A DNA stretch of 64,000 bases, taken from the NCBI RefSeq assembly GCF_003330845.1, contig NZ_CP026121.1, positions 8,413,501-8,477,500 on the forward strand, in the 5' to 3' direction. How positions within the stretch are numbered: position 1 is the first letter of the stretch; every line of letters starts with the position of its first letter. The notes below the pieces were generated by a model. That model had not been told where the DNA came from and made no database searches. It saw only the letters and a program-made list of their open reading frames with translations. The DNA is from Streptomyces sp. Go-475 (GTDB lineage Bacteria > Actinomycetota > Actinomycetes > Streptomycetales > Streptomycetaceae). The translations under genes and the position numbers were made by a program. Shown here in pieces: positions 44,162-57,626 of the stretch.

Positions 44162-45256
44162 ATGACGACGATCGGCGTGGAAGAGGAGTACCTGCTGCTC
44201 GACCCGGTGACGGGCCTGCCGGTGCCCCACGCGGACAAGGTGCGTGCCGCGGCGGGCGTGGGCCGTCTCGTGGCCGACCAGGAGGTGCAGTACGAGCTGC
44301 TGCAGGCGCAGGTCGAGGTGGCCACGCCGGTGTGCGACACCCTGGAGGAGGTCGGAGGGCATCTGCTGCGGCTGCGGCACGCCGTCTCGGTGGCCGCCGA
44401 GGAGCACGGCTGCAGGATCGCCGCCTGCGGGACACCGCCCGTGCGTCACGGCCGCCCGGTGGCCGTCACCGACCAGGCCCGTTACCGGGCGATGGTCACG
44501 CAGGCGCCGCAGCTGGTGGCGGAGCAGCTGGTCAACGGCACGCACATCCACGTCGCCGTGCCCGACCGCGAGGCGGGTGTGCAGGTCCTGAACCGGATCC
44601 GGCCCTGGCTGCCCACCCTGACGGCCATGGCGGCGAACTCCCCGCTGTGGGACGGCCACGACACCGGCTTCGCCAGCTGGCGCACGGTGATCTTCAGCCG
44701 CTGGCCCGTCAGCGGCATGCCCCCGGCCTTCCGGGACGCCGCGGACTACGACCGGCGCGTGGAGCGGCTGGCGGAGGCCGGGTTGATCTCCGACACCGGC
44801 CAGCTCTACTGGCAGGCCCGCCTGTCGTCGCGCTACCCCACCGTCGAGGTGCGGTGCCTGGACGTCCAGCTGCACGCGGACGAGGCGGTCATGCTCGCCG
44901 CGATCACCCGGGGCCTGGTGGAGACCGCCCTGGCGGAGACGGCCGCCGGCGCGCCCGTGCCCGACTGCGCCCCGGAAATGCTCCAGGCCGCCATGTGGCA
45001 CGCCGCCCGCCACGGCCTCGACGACACCCTGGTCGATCCGGGCGGCACCCCGCACCGCGCCGGCGACATGCTCTACGAGTTCCTGCGCCACGTCGCTCCC
45101 GCGCTCGACGCGTCCGGTGACACCCGGCAGGTCACGTCCCTGATCCACCGGCTCCTGCAGGACGGCACCGGAGCGGACCGGCAGCGCGCCGCCCTCACGC
45201 GGGGCGGCCTCCCGGCGGTCACCGACCTGATCAGCGCCCGGGGCACGATGCCGTGA
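44162..45256 (+). CDS. YbdK/GCS2-type carboxylate-amine ligase
   Basis: 364-aa member of the glutamate-cysteine ligase 2 family. Family hallmarks are [16 protein letters not shown] at the N-terminus, [52 protein letters not shown] and [22 protein letters not shown]-dependent amide formation is expected; YbdK enzymes have weak gamma-glutamyl-cysteine ligase activity and the true substrate is usually unknown. ATG at 44162. Divergent from ctaD. Confidence 0.88.
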   Translation: MTTIGVEEEYLLLDPVTGLPVPHADKVRAAAGVGRLVADQEVQYELLQAQVEVATPVCDTLEEVGGHLLRLRHAVSVAAEEHGCRIAACGTPPVRHGRPVAVTDQARYRAMVTQAPQLVAEQLVNGTHIHVAVPDREAGVQVLNRIRPWLPTLTAMAANSPLWDGHDTGFASWRTVIFSRWPVSGMPPAFRDAADYDRRVERLAEAGLISDTGQLYWQARLSSRYPTVEVRCLDVQLHADEAVMLAAITRGLVETALAETAAGAPVPDCAPEMLQAAMWHAARHGLDDTLVDPGGTPHRAGDMLYEFLRHVAPALDASGDTRQVTSLIHRLLQDGTGADRQRAALTRGGLPAVTDLISARGTMP

Positions 45257-45347
45257 CGGACCACCCGGCCGGCTTGCGCGGCCCGGCGCTCCTGCCGGCC
45301 GGAGGCCGCCGGGGGCAGCCGTCCGGTGCGACGAACGGAGGTGGGCG

Positions 45348-46679
45348 GTGAGCCCGCGGGGCGAGGACGAAACCGTGAGCGAGCGGGGCGAGGGCGGGGA
45401 GGTGAGCGAGCGCGGCGAGGGCGGGCGGCGGATGCTGGCCGATCTGCTGGACGCCAGTCACCTCATGCCGATCGAGCTGCTGCCCGCCAAGGCCTCCGCG
45501 TGCGCACGCGCCGCCGCCTTCCACCACGTGCTGATCTACCTGGCGGACCTGCAACGCGACACCCTGTGCCTCCTGCCCGGCGACGAGGCCGCGGGCCACG
45601 CGGACGAGCCCGTGCTGCAGGTCGAGGGGACGGTCGCCGGGCGGGCCTTCCAGCACGGCGGCGTCCTGCCCGCCGGGCCGCCCGGCGGCGACACGTCCGA
45701 GTGGTGGGTGCCGTTGCTGGACGGCACCGAACGCATCGGACTGCTGCGGGTGAGCACCGGGCGCGACGACGCCGGCACCCGCGCGGACATGGAGGCGCTG
45801 GCCGCTCTCGTCTCGTTGATCGTCGTCGGCAAGCGGACCACCAGCGACGCGCTGGCCAGGCTGGTCCGCGCCCGGCCGATGAGCGTGGCCGCCGAGATGC
45901 AGTGGAACCTGCTGCCGCCGCGCACCTACGCCGACGGGCGGGTGGCGATCTCGGCGGCCCTGGAACCGGCCTACGACATCAGCGGCGACGTCTTCGAGTA
46001 CGCCATCGACGGGCCCCTGGTCCACCTGACGATCCTCGACGCGATGGGCCACGACACCGCGGCCGGCCTCTCCGGGGCCCTCGCGCTGGGAGCCTGCCGC
46101 AACGCCCGCCGCCAGGGCGCCGGCCTCCTCGCCAAGGCGGACGCCGTCGAGGCCGCCCTCCTCGAGCAGTACGACCACCGGCGCTACGTCACCGGTGTCC
46201 TGGCCACGCTCGACACCCGCACCGGCGGCCTGCGGTGGGTCAACCGCGGCCACCACCCGCCGATCGTCATCCGCGACAACCGCCACACGACCCACCTCAG
46301 CTGCCCGCCGGCCCACCCGATGGGCACCAGCCTCGGCCTGCCCGGCACGGTGTGCGAGGAGCACCTCCAGCCCGGCGACCGCGTCGTGCTCTACACCGAC
46401 GGCATCACCGAGGCGCGCCGCTCGGGCGGCCGGGAATTCGGCCTGGACCGGTTCACCGACTTCCTGATCCGCCACCACGCCGACGGGCTGCCCGTACCCG
46501 AGACCCTGCGCCGCCTCATCCACGCCGTCCTCGAGTACCACGACGGCGATCTCCAGGACGATGCCACCGTCCTCATCTGCGAATGGATCGGCCCGGACAT
46601 GGAACCGGCCCGGACGGCAGCCGACCTGACCGGCCTGCACCCCTCACGGCGACACCCGGCCGACCACGAGTTCGACTGA
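45348..46679 (+). CDS. GAF-SpoIIE protein serine/threonine phosphatase (PP2C family)
   Basis: 443-aa signalling protein. An N-terminal GAF-like sensor (about 30-165) is followed by a SpoIIE/RsbU-type PP2C domain. Metal-binding acids are seen in YDISGDVFEYAID, LDAMGHDTAAGL, VVLYTDGITEARR and the final DLQDDATVLIC. Such proteins dephosphorylate anti-anti-sigma factors to release sigma factors under stress. GTG start at 45348 behind GGAGGTGGG. Ends 28 nt before a convergent gene. Confidence 0.85.
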   Translation: MSPRGEDETVSERGEGGEVSERGEGGRRMLADLLDASHLMPIELLPAKASACARAAAFHHVLIYLADLQRDTLCLLPGDEAAGHADEPVLQVEGTVAGRAFQHGGVLPAGPPGGDTSEWWVPLLDGTERIGLLRVSTGRDDAGTRADMEALAALVSLIVVGKRTTSDALARLVRARPMSVAAEMQWNLLPPRTYADGRVAISAALEPAYDISGDVFEYAIDGPLVHLTILDAMGHDTAAGLSGALALGACRNARRQGAGLLAKADAVEAALLEQYDHRRYVTGVLATLDTRTGGLRWVNRGHHPPIVIRDNRHTTHLSCPPAHPMGTSLGLPGTVCEEHLQPGDRVVLYTDGITEARRSGGREFGLDRFTDFLIRHHADGLPVPETLRRLIHAVLEYHDGDLQDDATVLICEWIGPDMEPARTAADLTGLHPSRRHPADHEFD

Positions 46680-46707
46680 CCGGTCCCGGCCTGTCCGTCG
46701 CGGGGCT

Positions 46708-47379
46708 TCAGCGTGACGCCAGCCCGTGCCGCCGGGCCGCCGCCCCGAAGTAGTCGCCGCCCTTGCGCCGCACGTCGTCGGTGCCCCAGGCCTGCTCGCC
46801 CTCGGCGGCCGGGCCGCCCTGCCTGGCCGGGTTCTGCCGCAGCGGTGCCGGGACGAGTCTCGGTATGTGCTTGGAGCAGTGGATGTACGCCTCCTCCACC
46901 TCGACCTCCACCCACATCTGGGGGCGGCGGCCGGGCACCGGGTCGACCGGCAGGCCCGGGTGCCGCCGGCGCATGGCGTCATCGGTGACCAGCCGGGCGC
47001 GGCCGTTGACATGCAGACCGATACGGTCCTGGGAGAAGTCGATCATCAGGATGCCGATGTGCGGGTTCTCCCGGATGTTGCCGAGCGAGGCCATGACGCC
47101 GTTCCCGCGGTACTCCGGGTAGGCCAGGGTCGTGTCGTCGAGGACCCGGAGGAAGCCGGGCGGGCCGGCCCGGAAGGTGCTGTCGCACTCCCCGCGGCTG
47201 TCCGCCGTGGCGAGGAAGAACATCTCCTGGCGGGCCACGAACTCCCGCATCCGCGGATTGAGCCGGTCCAGCACCTGCTCGTCGTAGAACCGGTCGGCGC
47301 GTTCGACGGTGCCCAACTCGTGCTGGATCCGGTGCTCTCCGTGGCTTCCGGGGCGCTCTGCCCGCTGGTCGTCGTACAA
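46708..47379 (-). CDS. Pyridoxamine 5'-phosphate oxidase-like flavin protein
   Basis: 223-aa split-barrel protein of the PNPOx-like superfamily. The barrel core includes EFVARQEMFFLATADSRGECDSTFRAGPPGFLRVLDDTTLAYPEYRGNGVMASLGNI and the later VEVEEAYIHCSKHIPRL. This subgroup probably binds FMN or F420; substrate unknown. A TTG at 47377-47379 with GGAGG directly before it is the best start. Confidence 0.78.
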   Translation of the reverse strand: MYDDQRAERPGSHGEHRIQHELGTVERADRFYDEQVLDRLNPRMREFVARQEMFFLATADSRGECDSTFRAGPPGFLRVLDDTTLAYPEYRGNGVMASLGNIRENPHIGILMIDFSQDRIGLHVNGRARLVTDDAMRRRHPGLPVDPVPGRRPQMWVEVEVEEAYIHCSKHIPRLVPAPLRQNPARQGGPAAEGEQAWGTDDVRRKGGDYFGAAARRHGLASR

Positions 47380-47779
47380 GGGTCCTCCTGGCAGGGAATG
47401 CGGCCTCCGCCACGGCGCGCGTGACTGATTTTCATCGCCTTGCAGGCCGAAAAGCGTCACCGGCCCTGCACGTGAGGGTAGAACAACCGCTCTCCCGCGC
47501 CCCTTTGCGGGCCCGGCGTCCCTCCTGTCGGACAGACGGCGGCAGTTCCCGCTGCGCGAGGGGCGGAGCGGACGGACGGGGAACCTCCCCCTTGGTCCGA
47601 ACCGCCGCCCACGCTTTGTTCCGGGCTCGAAACCTGGGTTAGCCTGCGGCGTATTTCTACGTCGCGCAGATCCGTGGCCACGGAAATGCAGGCACGGCAG
47701 CCGGGCCGCCGAAGCGGTCCGGGGGGAGTTCCGAGTCCTCGGTGTGCGGGGACTCCTGGGGAGCGGAACGAGGGTGCGC
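47380..47779. other. 400-nt divergent intergenic region
   Basis: Separates the PNPOx-like gene (minus) from the giant sensor kinase gene (plus), so it must hold both promoters and a long kinase leader. It contains a GGGTTA element (about 47636-47641) and small GC-rich repeats. No coding frame was convincing. Confidence 0.5.
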
Positions 47780-52048
<4,269 letters not shown>

Positions 52049-52145
52049 GGACACCGGCGCCCACCCCGCACACCCCCGGGCCGGGCGCCCCGCAGCGCCC
52101 GTCGTTCCGCGCCCCAGGGCGCTCCAGCCGAGGAGCATCCACACC

Positions 52146-54668
52146 GTGAGCATCTCCGAGCAGCCGCGTGAACCGGATCAGGGCGGTGAGCCCGAGCGCA
52201 CCGCCGCCGGCCCGGCGTCCGCCGTCCCGCCGGTGACGTCCGGCGGGCCGTCGGCGACTCCCGACGAGCAGTGGCCGCTCGCCGACGGGCCGTTCGCCTC
52301 CCCCGACGGGCCGCTCCCGGACGTCGGCGGTGTCCCGCCCGCCTCCCCCGTGGGCCGGCTGGCGGCCACCGTCGAACGGCTCAGCCGGGAGGTGCGGGCG
52401 GCCCAGGCGGAGGCCGAGGGGCGGGCCCTGATCGAGCTAGCCAAGGGCGTCCTGGTCGAACGGCTGAAGTGCGGGCCCGTCCAGGCCGCCCGGCAGCTCG
52501 CCGAACTGGCCGAGCAGGCACGGGTCACCCCGCTGGAATTCGCCGTCGACGTCATCAACCAGGCCGCCCGCGACCGCATGTCCGAGGTGACGGACGCGTT
52601 CCTCGCCGCCACGAAGGCCGCCGACGCCGCGGAGTCCGAGTCGGCCGCCGTACGCCTGCGCGCCGCCGAGAGCGGCGTCCTGGCCGCGGACGACACCCAG
52701 GCCGTCGCCGACGCCCTGCTGGAGCAGGCGCTGCGCCCCCTCGGCGCGGTCGCCGTGGCCGTCTGGGCCGCGGGTTCCGACGGTTCGCTCACCCTGGCGG
52801 GCAGCGCCGGCTTCTCACCGGCCGAGGCCACGCGCTGGCGCTACGTCCCGCCGGACGTGGTGACCGTGGCGCGACGGGGCCTCATCGAGCGCGAGGGCCA
52901 GTGGATCACCTCCCTCGGGGAGACCGGACTGCCCAGCATCGGCCTGCACTACCACCCGGACGGCGGCAGGGTCGCCCTGCCCGCCGGCACCGGAGGGCGT
53001 ATCCACGGCGTGCTGGAGATCGCCTGGCCGGCGCCCCTGACACCGCAGCCCCCGCAGGTCGTCCGCCAGGTGGAGGCCCTGGCCGAGCTGTGCGCCCACA
53101 CGCTGGAGACGTACACGCCGCCGCAGGCAGGGGCCCAGGAGCCGCGCGTCCTGCCGGACGCCGCGGAGCTGATGGACCTGGCCGACGGCCTGCACGACCC
53201 CGCCCTGGTCCTGGTGCCCCACCTGGACGGCGACGGGCACCTGGCCGACTTCCGCATCCAGCACGTGAACAACCGCTTCCTGGACCCGGCCGGCCGGCCG
53301 CGGGCGGTCGTCAGCGGCGCGCTGCTGCTCGAGGCGTACCCGATGGCCGCCGGCGACAGCGAGCTGTTCCAGCGCGTCGAGCGGGTCTACGCCACCGGCG
53401 AGCCGTTCCGGGCCCGCCGGATGAACCTCACCGCCCTCGTCGACCAGGTCCCCCTCTCGGCGGTCGCCGACATCAGCATCAGCCGGCACGGCACCGCCGT
53501 CCTGCTGATCTGGCGCATCGAGGACGAGACGGCGCGCCTGGCGAGCCTGCTCCAGCACGCCCAGCGTCTCGGCCGCATCGGCGGTTTCGAGGAGAACGTG
53601 CTGACGGGTGAGATCACCTGGAACGGGCAGTTGTTCGACCTCTACGGGCGCCCGCAGTCGAGCACCCCGGTGCCCCTGGAGGAACTGCCGTCCCACGCCC
53701 ACCCGGACGACGGCGTCTCCATCCGCCGCTTCCTGCGCACGCTGCTGCACCACCGGCGGCCGGCGGCCGCGGCCTTCCGGCTGCAGCGGCCCGACGGGGT
53801 GACCCGCCACATCCGGATCGTCGCCGAACCGGTGCTCGACACCGACGACCGGCTGCTCCTGGTCCGCGGCGCCTGCCAGGACATCTCCGCGCAGCACTGG
53901 ACGGAGGTGGCCCTAGCCGCCACCCGCGACCAGTTGGCGCACACCGAGCAGCAGGCCACCGAACGCAACCGGCTGACCCTGCAGTTGCAGCACGCCATCA
54001 TGCCTCCCACCCAGGCGCCGTTGCAGGTGAGCGGCCTCCAGGTGGCCGTCCGCTACCGGCCCGCGGAGACCGAGCAACTGGTGGGCGGCGACTGGTACGA
54101 CGCCGTCGTCCTGCCGTCCGGATTCGTGCTGCTGTGCGTGGGGGACGTGGCCGGGCACGGCATCGAGGCCGCCACCAGCATGGTCGTCCTGCGCAACGCG
54201 CTGCGCGGTCTGGCGGTGACCGGCGCGGGGCCGGGACAGCTGCTGTCGTGGCTCAACATCGTGGCGCACCACCTGACGGGCTCCGTCACCGCGACGGCGG
54301 TGTGCGGTCTGTACGACCCGGTCCGCCGGACGCTGCGCTGGGCCAGGGCGGGCCATCTGCCGCCCGTGCTCGTCCGGGGCAGCGAGGCGGCTCCGCTGCC
54401 CCTGGTGAGGGGGCTGCTGCTCGGCGCGGTACCGGAAGTCGCCTACGAGGAGTCCGAGATCCAACTGGCCGCCGGGGACACCCTGTTGATGTACACCGAC
54501 GGCCTGGTCGAGCGCCGTGACCGACCCGTGGAGGAGTCCCTGACCCACCTGCTGACCACCGCCCGCACGGCACCCAGCACACTCGACCAGCAGCTGGACC
54601 GCCTGCTGACCTACAGCAGGTCGGACACCGACGACGACACGTGCCTCGTCGGCATCCGGGTCGGCTGA
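52146..54668 (+). CDS. ANTAR-GAF-PAS-SpoIIE phosphatase
   Basis: 840-aa protein. After a Pro-rich tail there is an ANTAR-like helical region (about 75-140, IELAKGVLVERLKCGPVQAARQLAELA), a GAF-like sensor (about 175-320), one or two PAS-like domains (about 340-590), then a SpoIIE/PP2C domain (about 615-840). Metal acids: LVGGDWYDAVVL, CVGDVAGHGIEA, LMYTDGLVERRD and DDDTCLVGI. It likely regulates a sigma-factor switch. GTG start at 52146. It follows the hybrid kinase by 97 nt on the same strand. Confidence 0.85.
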   Translation: MSISEQPREPDQGGEPERTAAGPASAVPPVTSGGPSATPDEQWPLADGPFASPDGPLPDVGGVPPASPVGRLAATVERLSREVRAAQAEAEGRALIELAKGVLVERLKCGPVQAARQLAELAEQARVTPLEFAVDVINQAARDRMSEVTDAFLAATKAADAAESESAAVRLRAAESGVLAADDTQAVADALLEQALRPLGAVAVAVWAAGSDGSLTLAGSAGFSPAEATRWRYVPPDVVTVARRGLIEREGQWITSLGETGLPSIGLHYHPDGGRVALPAGTGGRIHGVLEIAWPAPLTPQPPQVVRQVEALAELCAHTLETYTPPQAGAQEPRVLPDAAELMDLADGLHDPALVLVPHLDGDGHLADFRIQHVNNRFLDPAGRPRAVVSGALLLEAYPMAAGDSELFQRVERVYATGEPFRARRMNLTALVDQVPLSAVADISISRHGTAVLLIWRIEDETARLASLLQHAQRLGRIGGFEENVLTGEITWNGQLFDLYGRPQSSTPVPLEELPSHAHPDDGVSIRRFLRTLLHHRRPAAAAFRLQRPDGVTRHIRIVAEPVLDTDDRLLLVRGACQDISAQHWTEVALAATRDQLAHTEQQATERNRLTLQLQHAIMPPTQAPLQVSGLQVAVRYRPAETEQLVGGDWYDAVVLPSGFVLLCVGDVAGHGIEAATSMVVLRNALRGLAVTGAGPGQLLSWLNIVAHHLTGSVTATAVCGLYDPVRRTLRWARAGHLPPVLVRGSEAAPLPLVRGLLLGAVPEVAYEESEIQLAAGDTLLMYTDGLVERRDRPVEESLTHLLTTARTAPSTLDQQLDRLLTYSRSDTDDDTCLVGIRVG

Positions 54669-54711
54669 ACCACTCCAAGGTGTCCTGACAACGGAGAAGG
54701 GGACGGCACGC

Positions 54712-55275
54712 ATGGCGAACAGCGCACTTCTGGTGATGGACGTCCAACGGGACGTCGTGGCCATCGCCGACGACGGTTCCGGGTATCTGCCGCGCCTGCG
54801 CGGAGCGATCGACGGTGCCCGGGCCGCCGGCATCCCCGTGATCTACGTGGTGATGGGGCTACGGCCGGGCGATCCGGAGATCAGCCCGCGCAACAGGGTG
54901 ATGGCGAACGTCGTGCGGGCCGGCCTGTTCACCGAGGGCGCCCCGGGCACCGAGATCCATGACGAGGTCGCGCCCCGGCAGGGCGACGTGGTGGTCACCA
55001 AGAGGCGGGGGAGCGCGTTCTCGGGCAGCGACCTCGACTTGGTCCTCAGGGCACGCGACATCGACAGCCTCGTTCTCACCGGCATCGCCACCAGCGCCGT
55101 CGTGCTGTCCACCCTGTGGCGCGCCATCGACCTGGACTTCGGCCTCACCGTCCTGGCGGATGCCTGCCTCGACACCGACCCCGAGGTGCACACGATGCTC
55201 ACCGAGAAGCTGTTCCCGCAGTGGGCGGACGTCGTCACCGTCGAGGACTGGCTCCAAGCCATCGCACCGCGATAG
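54712..55275 (+). CDS. Isochorismatase-fold hydrolase lacking the usual catalytic Cys
   Basis: 187-aa cysteine-hydrolase-fold protein. The catalytic Asp is in LLVMDVQRD (Asp10) and the Lys in VVVTKRRGSAFSGSDL. The cis-peptide and nucleophile motif, normally TDVCVL or TSGCVL in active amidases, reads GIATSAVVLST here, so Val replaces Cys. True isochorismatases also lack the Cys, so a hydrolase with water nucleophile or another role is possible. ATG at 54712, 43 nt after the phosphatase gene. Confidence 0.82.
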   Translation: MANSALLVMDVQRDVVAIADDGSGYLPRLRGAIDGARAAGIPVIYVVMGLRPGDPEISPRNRVMANVVRAGLFTEGAPGTEIHDEVAPRQGDVVVTKRRGSAFSGSDLDLVLRARDIDSLVLTGIATSAVVLSTLWRAIDLDFGLTVLADACLDTDPEVHTMLTEKLFPQWADVVTVEDWLQAIAPR

Positions 55276-55292
55276 CGGGAGGCGTCCCGACC

Positions 55293-56342
55293 TCACCTGC
55301 TCCGCTCATCGGTGATGGCGGGGTTGTCGAGCAGGATGTCCTCGGTGGTCTGCCACAGCCGGGGCAGGAACCGGGTCACCTCATCGGCCCGGTGGAGCAG
55401 GTCACGGGTGGAGCCGATGCCGAGATCGGCGACGGCCGCCTGGAAGGCCGGGAGGAGGGCTTCGTGCAGTCGGGGCGCGTCGGCGGCCAGGATGATGTGG
55501 CAGCGGGCGAACGTCGCGATGATCCAGAAGACCGCTTCGCGGTGGTCGCCTGAGTCGATGAGCCGCTGGCTCCCGTCGATCGCGATCGGCCGTGCGGCGG
55601 GGCTGATGTCGCTGCTGAAGGGGAACGGGGTCTTCGCCACGGGGACGGTGGCGTCGAACGTCGCGGCGAGTTCGTGCAGATGGTGCCGGACGCGCTCCAC
55701 GGGCAGCTGTGAGCAGCCGAGAAGGTCCAGCAGTTCCGGGTAGAGGCCGAGGTGGCCGTAGTCGGTGAGGACCTCGCGAGCGGCCGGATAGCGCAGGCGG
55801 ACGGTGGGGTTGCGCAGGGCGGCGACGAGGAGGACGTGGCAGGTCACGCCGGTGGGGAACAGCCAGGAGAGCACCTGCTCGTGGAACGGCGCCGAGGTGC
55901 CGATCGCAGCGAGACGGCTCTCGATCCGGTGGCGGGCGTCCTGGCACCTGCGGCGGACCCAGGGCCGGGCGGCGAAGTGGCGCGAGACGTGCGCGTGCAG
56001 TTCGCGCAGTTCGCCGGTGGGGTCGTCGATGATCGCGTCCGTGCGGAAGCTGCCGGCCAGGTGGTAGGACGCCAGGACGTCGTCGGCGGAGGCCAGCTCG
56101 GCCCGGGGCAGGTAGCTGACTTCCAACAGGGCGCCCTGGAAACGGAGTTTGCCCGGCTTGGCCGGCGGATCCTCCTGGGCGGTGACGACAAAGACGTCGA
56201 CGTCGGAGGAGGGCGACAACTCCGCGTCGTCCGGCAGCCCGACGGTCGAGCCGCTGAAGTACGCGCCCCGGAAGCCGGTATCGGTTCGGGCATGCTGGGC
56301 AACCCACTGGATCGCGGCGGCACGTGCCAGTCCGACCTTCAC
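55293..56342 (-). CDS. Nucleotidyltransferase-like protein
   Basis: 349-aa protein. The N-terminus carries a pol-beta-type nucleotidyltransferase motif: FSGSTVGLPDDAELSPSSDVDVFVV (Gly-Ser followed by Asp-x-Asp). The C-terminal 220 residues are helical and have no family name I can give. It resembles antibiotic- or small-molecule nucleotidyltransferases in outline. ATG at 56340-56342; convergent with the isochorismatase-fold gene. The substrate is unknown. Confidence 0.7.
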   Translation of the reverse strand: MKVGLARAAAIQWVAQHARTDTGFRGAYFSGSTVGLPDDAELSPSSDVDVFVVTAQEDPPAKPGKLRFQGALLEVSYLPRAELASADDVLASYHLAGSFRTDAIIDDPTGELRELHAHVSRHFAARPWVRRRCQDARHRIESRLAAIGTSAPFHEQVLSWLFPTGVTCHVLLVAALRNPTVRLRYPAAREVLTDYGHLGLYPELLDLLGCSQLPVERVRHHLHELAATFDATVPVAKTPFPFSSDISPAARPIAIDGSQRLIDSGDHREAVFWIIATFARCHIILAADAPRLHEALLPAFQAAVADLGIGSTRDLLHRADEVTRFLPRLWQTTEDILLDNPAITDERSR

Positions 56343-56449
56343 AGGCGCATCTCCCCGGTGACGTGTGCGAGATCCTCCATTGTCGCCCGGTGGCCGAGGC
56401 TGGTGGGCTGTCCCGGCTCCGGAGCCCTGCCCGGTAGTGTCCCAACACT

Positions 56450-57499
56450 ATGAACAGCGTCGAACTGCGGGAACTCACAACAGACTTCGGGCCTGTGATC
56501 GGCCATGTCGAGGAGACCGGCGAGCGGGTGCGCGTCACCGACGGCGGCGAGACGGCGGGCGTGCTCCTGCCGGCGGCCGAACTGGCCGAGCTGGAGCACT
56601 TCGCGCAACGCGACTACGGCGGACCGAGACCCCGGCCCAGAACCGTGCGGGAGACCCCGGCCGGCCCGCGGCGGCAGGGCCCGTACACGCGGTACGCGTA
56701 CACCGACGGCGTGCGGATGACGTTCACCCGCGACCGCGTGGTCGTGGCCGAACTGCGGACCGTGGACGAGCTCGACTGGCTCGAGAACAACGCGCGCACC
56801 GCCCGGCAGGGCTTCATGGACCCCGAGCAGACGGCCGCGTTCGAGGAGTTCCTCGCCCGCCGGCCACCGGTCGGCGACGGCATAGCGTGGATCGCCGCCG
56901 ACTGGAGACAGCAAGAGCCCTTCACCGTGCTCGAATTCGTCAAGGGCCCGACCTCCGAAGCGGCCGCCCTCGCCTACGGGGCCGACGCCCAGGACGTCAC
57001 CGACGGGCTGCTGCTGCACCAGGTGCGGGACCGAGACGCACGCGAAGGCACGGACGACACCTGCCAAGTGCTCGCCTTCGGCGAAGCCGGCGAGTGGACG
57101 TGGCTGGGCTACCACGACTTCGGCAACGCCTTCACCCGCCGCCTCGACCCGCCTCCCCGGCAGCAGATCACGCTGACCGCGACCATGGCCAAGGGCATCT
57201 ACGACTTCAGGTACAGCGAGGACGGGGTCTACCAGAACCCCTTCCCGCTCGAGGACAGCGCCGACACGCGGCGGGACATGTACGAGCTGATCTGGTACAC
57301 CCCGGGCCAGGCCCCCTTCGCCCCGGACGCGCCCCTGGGCTTCCTCAACGCGCACATCCGCCGAGCCGAGGAGCACACCGACTGGACGGACGGCATCGCG
57401 CTGTTCTTCGCCGGCCTGGAACGCGCCTTCGGCCTGTCCCTGCCCCGGGACGGGATCACATCCGGCCACGTGCGCTGCGCCCGCCCCGTCCAGCGCTGA
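56450..57499 (+). CDS. Phd-antitoxin-like N-terminus fused to an unknown domain
   Basis: 349-aa protein. Residues 1-50 (MNSVELRELTTDFGPVIGHVEETGERVRVTDGGETAGVLLPAAELAELE) read like a Phd/YefM antitoxin DNA-binding N-terminus. The remaining 300 residues are not a known toxin or antitoxin; they are rich in acidic and aromatic residues (DELDWLENNARTARQGF, WTWLGYHDFGNAFTRRLD, DFRYSEDGVYQNPFPLED). A 48-nt run of the frame precedes nothing recognisable. Divergent from the nucleotidyltransferase-like gene. Function unknown. Confidence 0.6.
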   Translation: MNSVELRELTTDFGPVIGHVEETGERVRVTDGGETAGVLLPAAELAELEHFAQRDYGGPRPRPRTVRETPAGPRRQGPYTRYAYTDGVRMTFTRDRVVVAELRTVDELDWLENNARTARQGFMDPEQTAAFEEFLARRPPVGDGIAWIAADWRQQEPFTVLEFVKGPTSEAAALAYGADAQDVTDGLLLHQVRDRDAREGTDDTCQVLAFGEAGEWTWLGYHDFGNAFTRRLDPPPRQQITLTATMAKGIYDFRYSEDGVYQNPFPLEDSADTRRDMYELIWYTPGQAPFAPDAPLGFLNAHIRRAEEHTDWTDGIALFFAGLERAFGLSLPRDGITSGHVRCARPVQR

Positions 57500-57626
57500 G
57501 GCCGCATCCCGGGCGCCCCGAATATCGAAGGCGTTCTCCCGGTGACTGTGATTTCGTGGTCGATCGTCGGATCTTCCGGCACCACTCCGCACCACACTTC
57601 ACCCAGCTTTCGAGGGGAACAGCACC

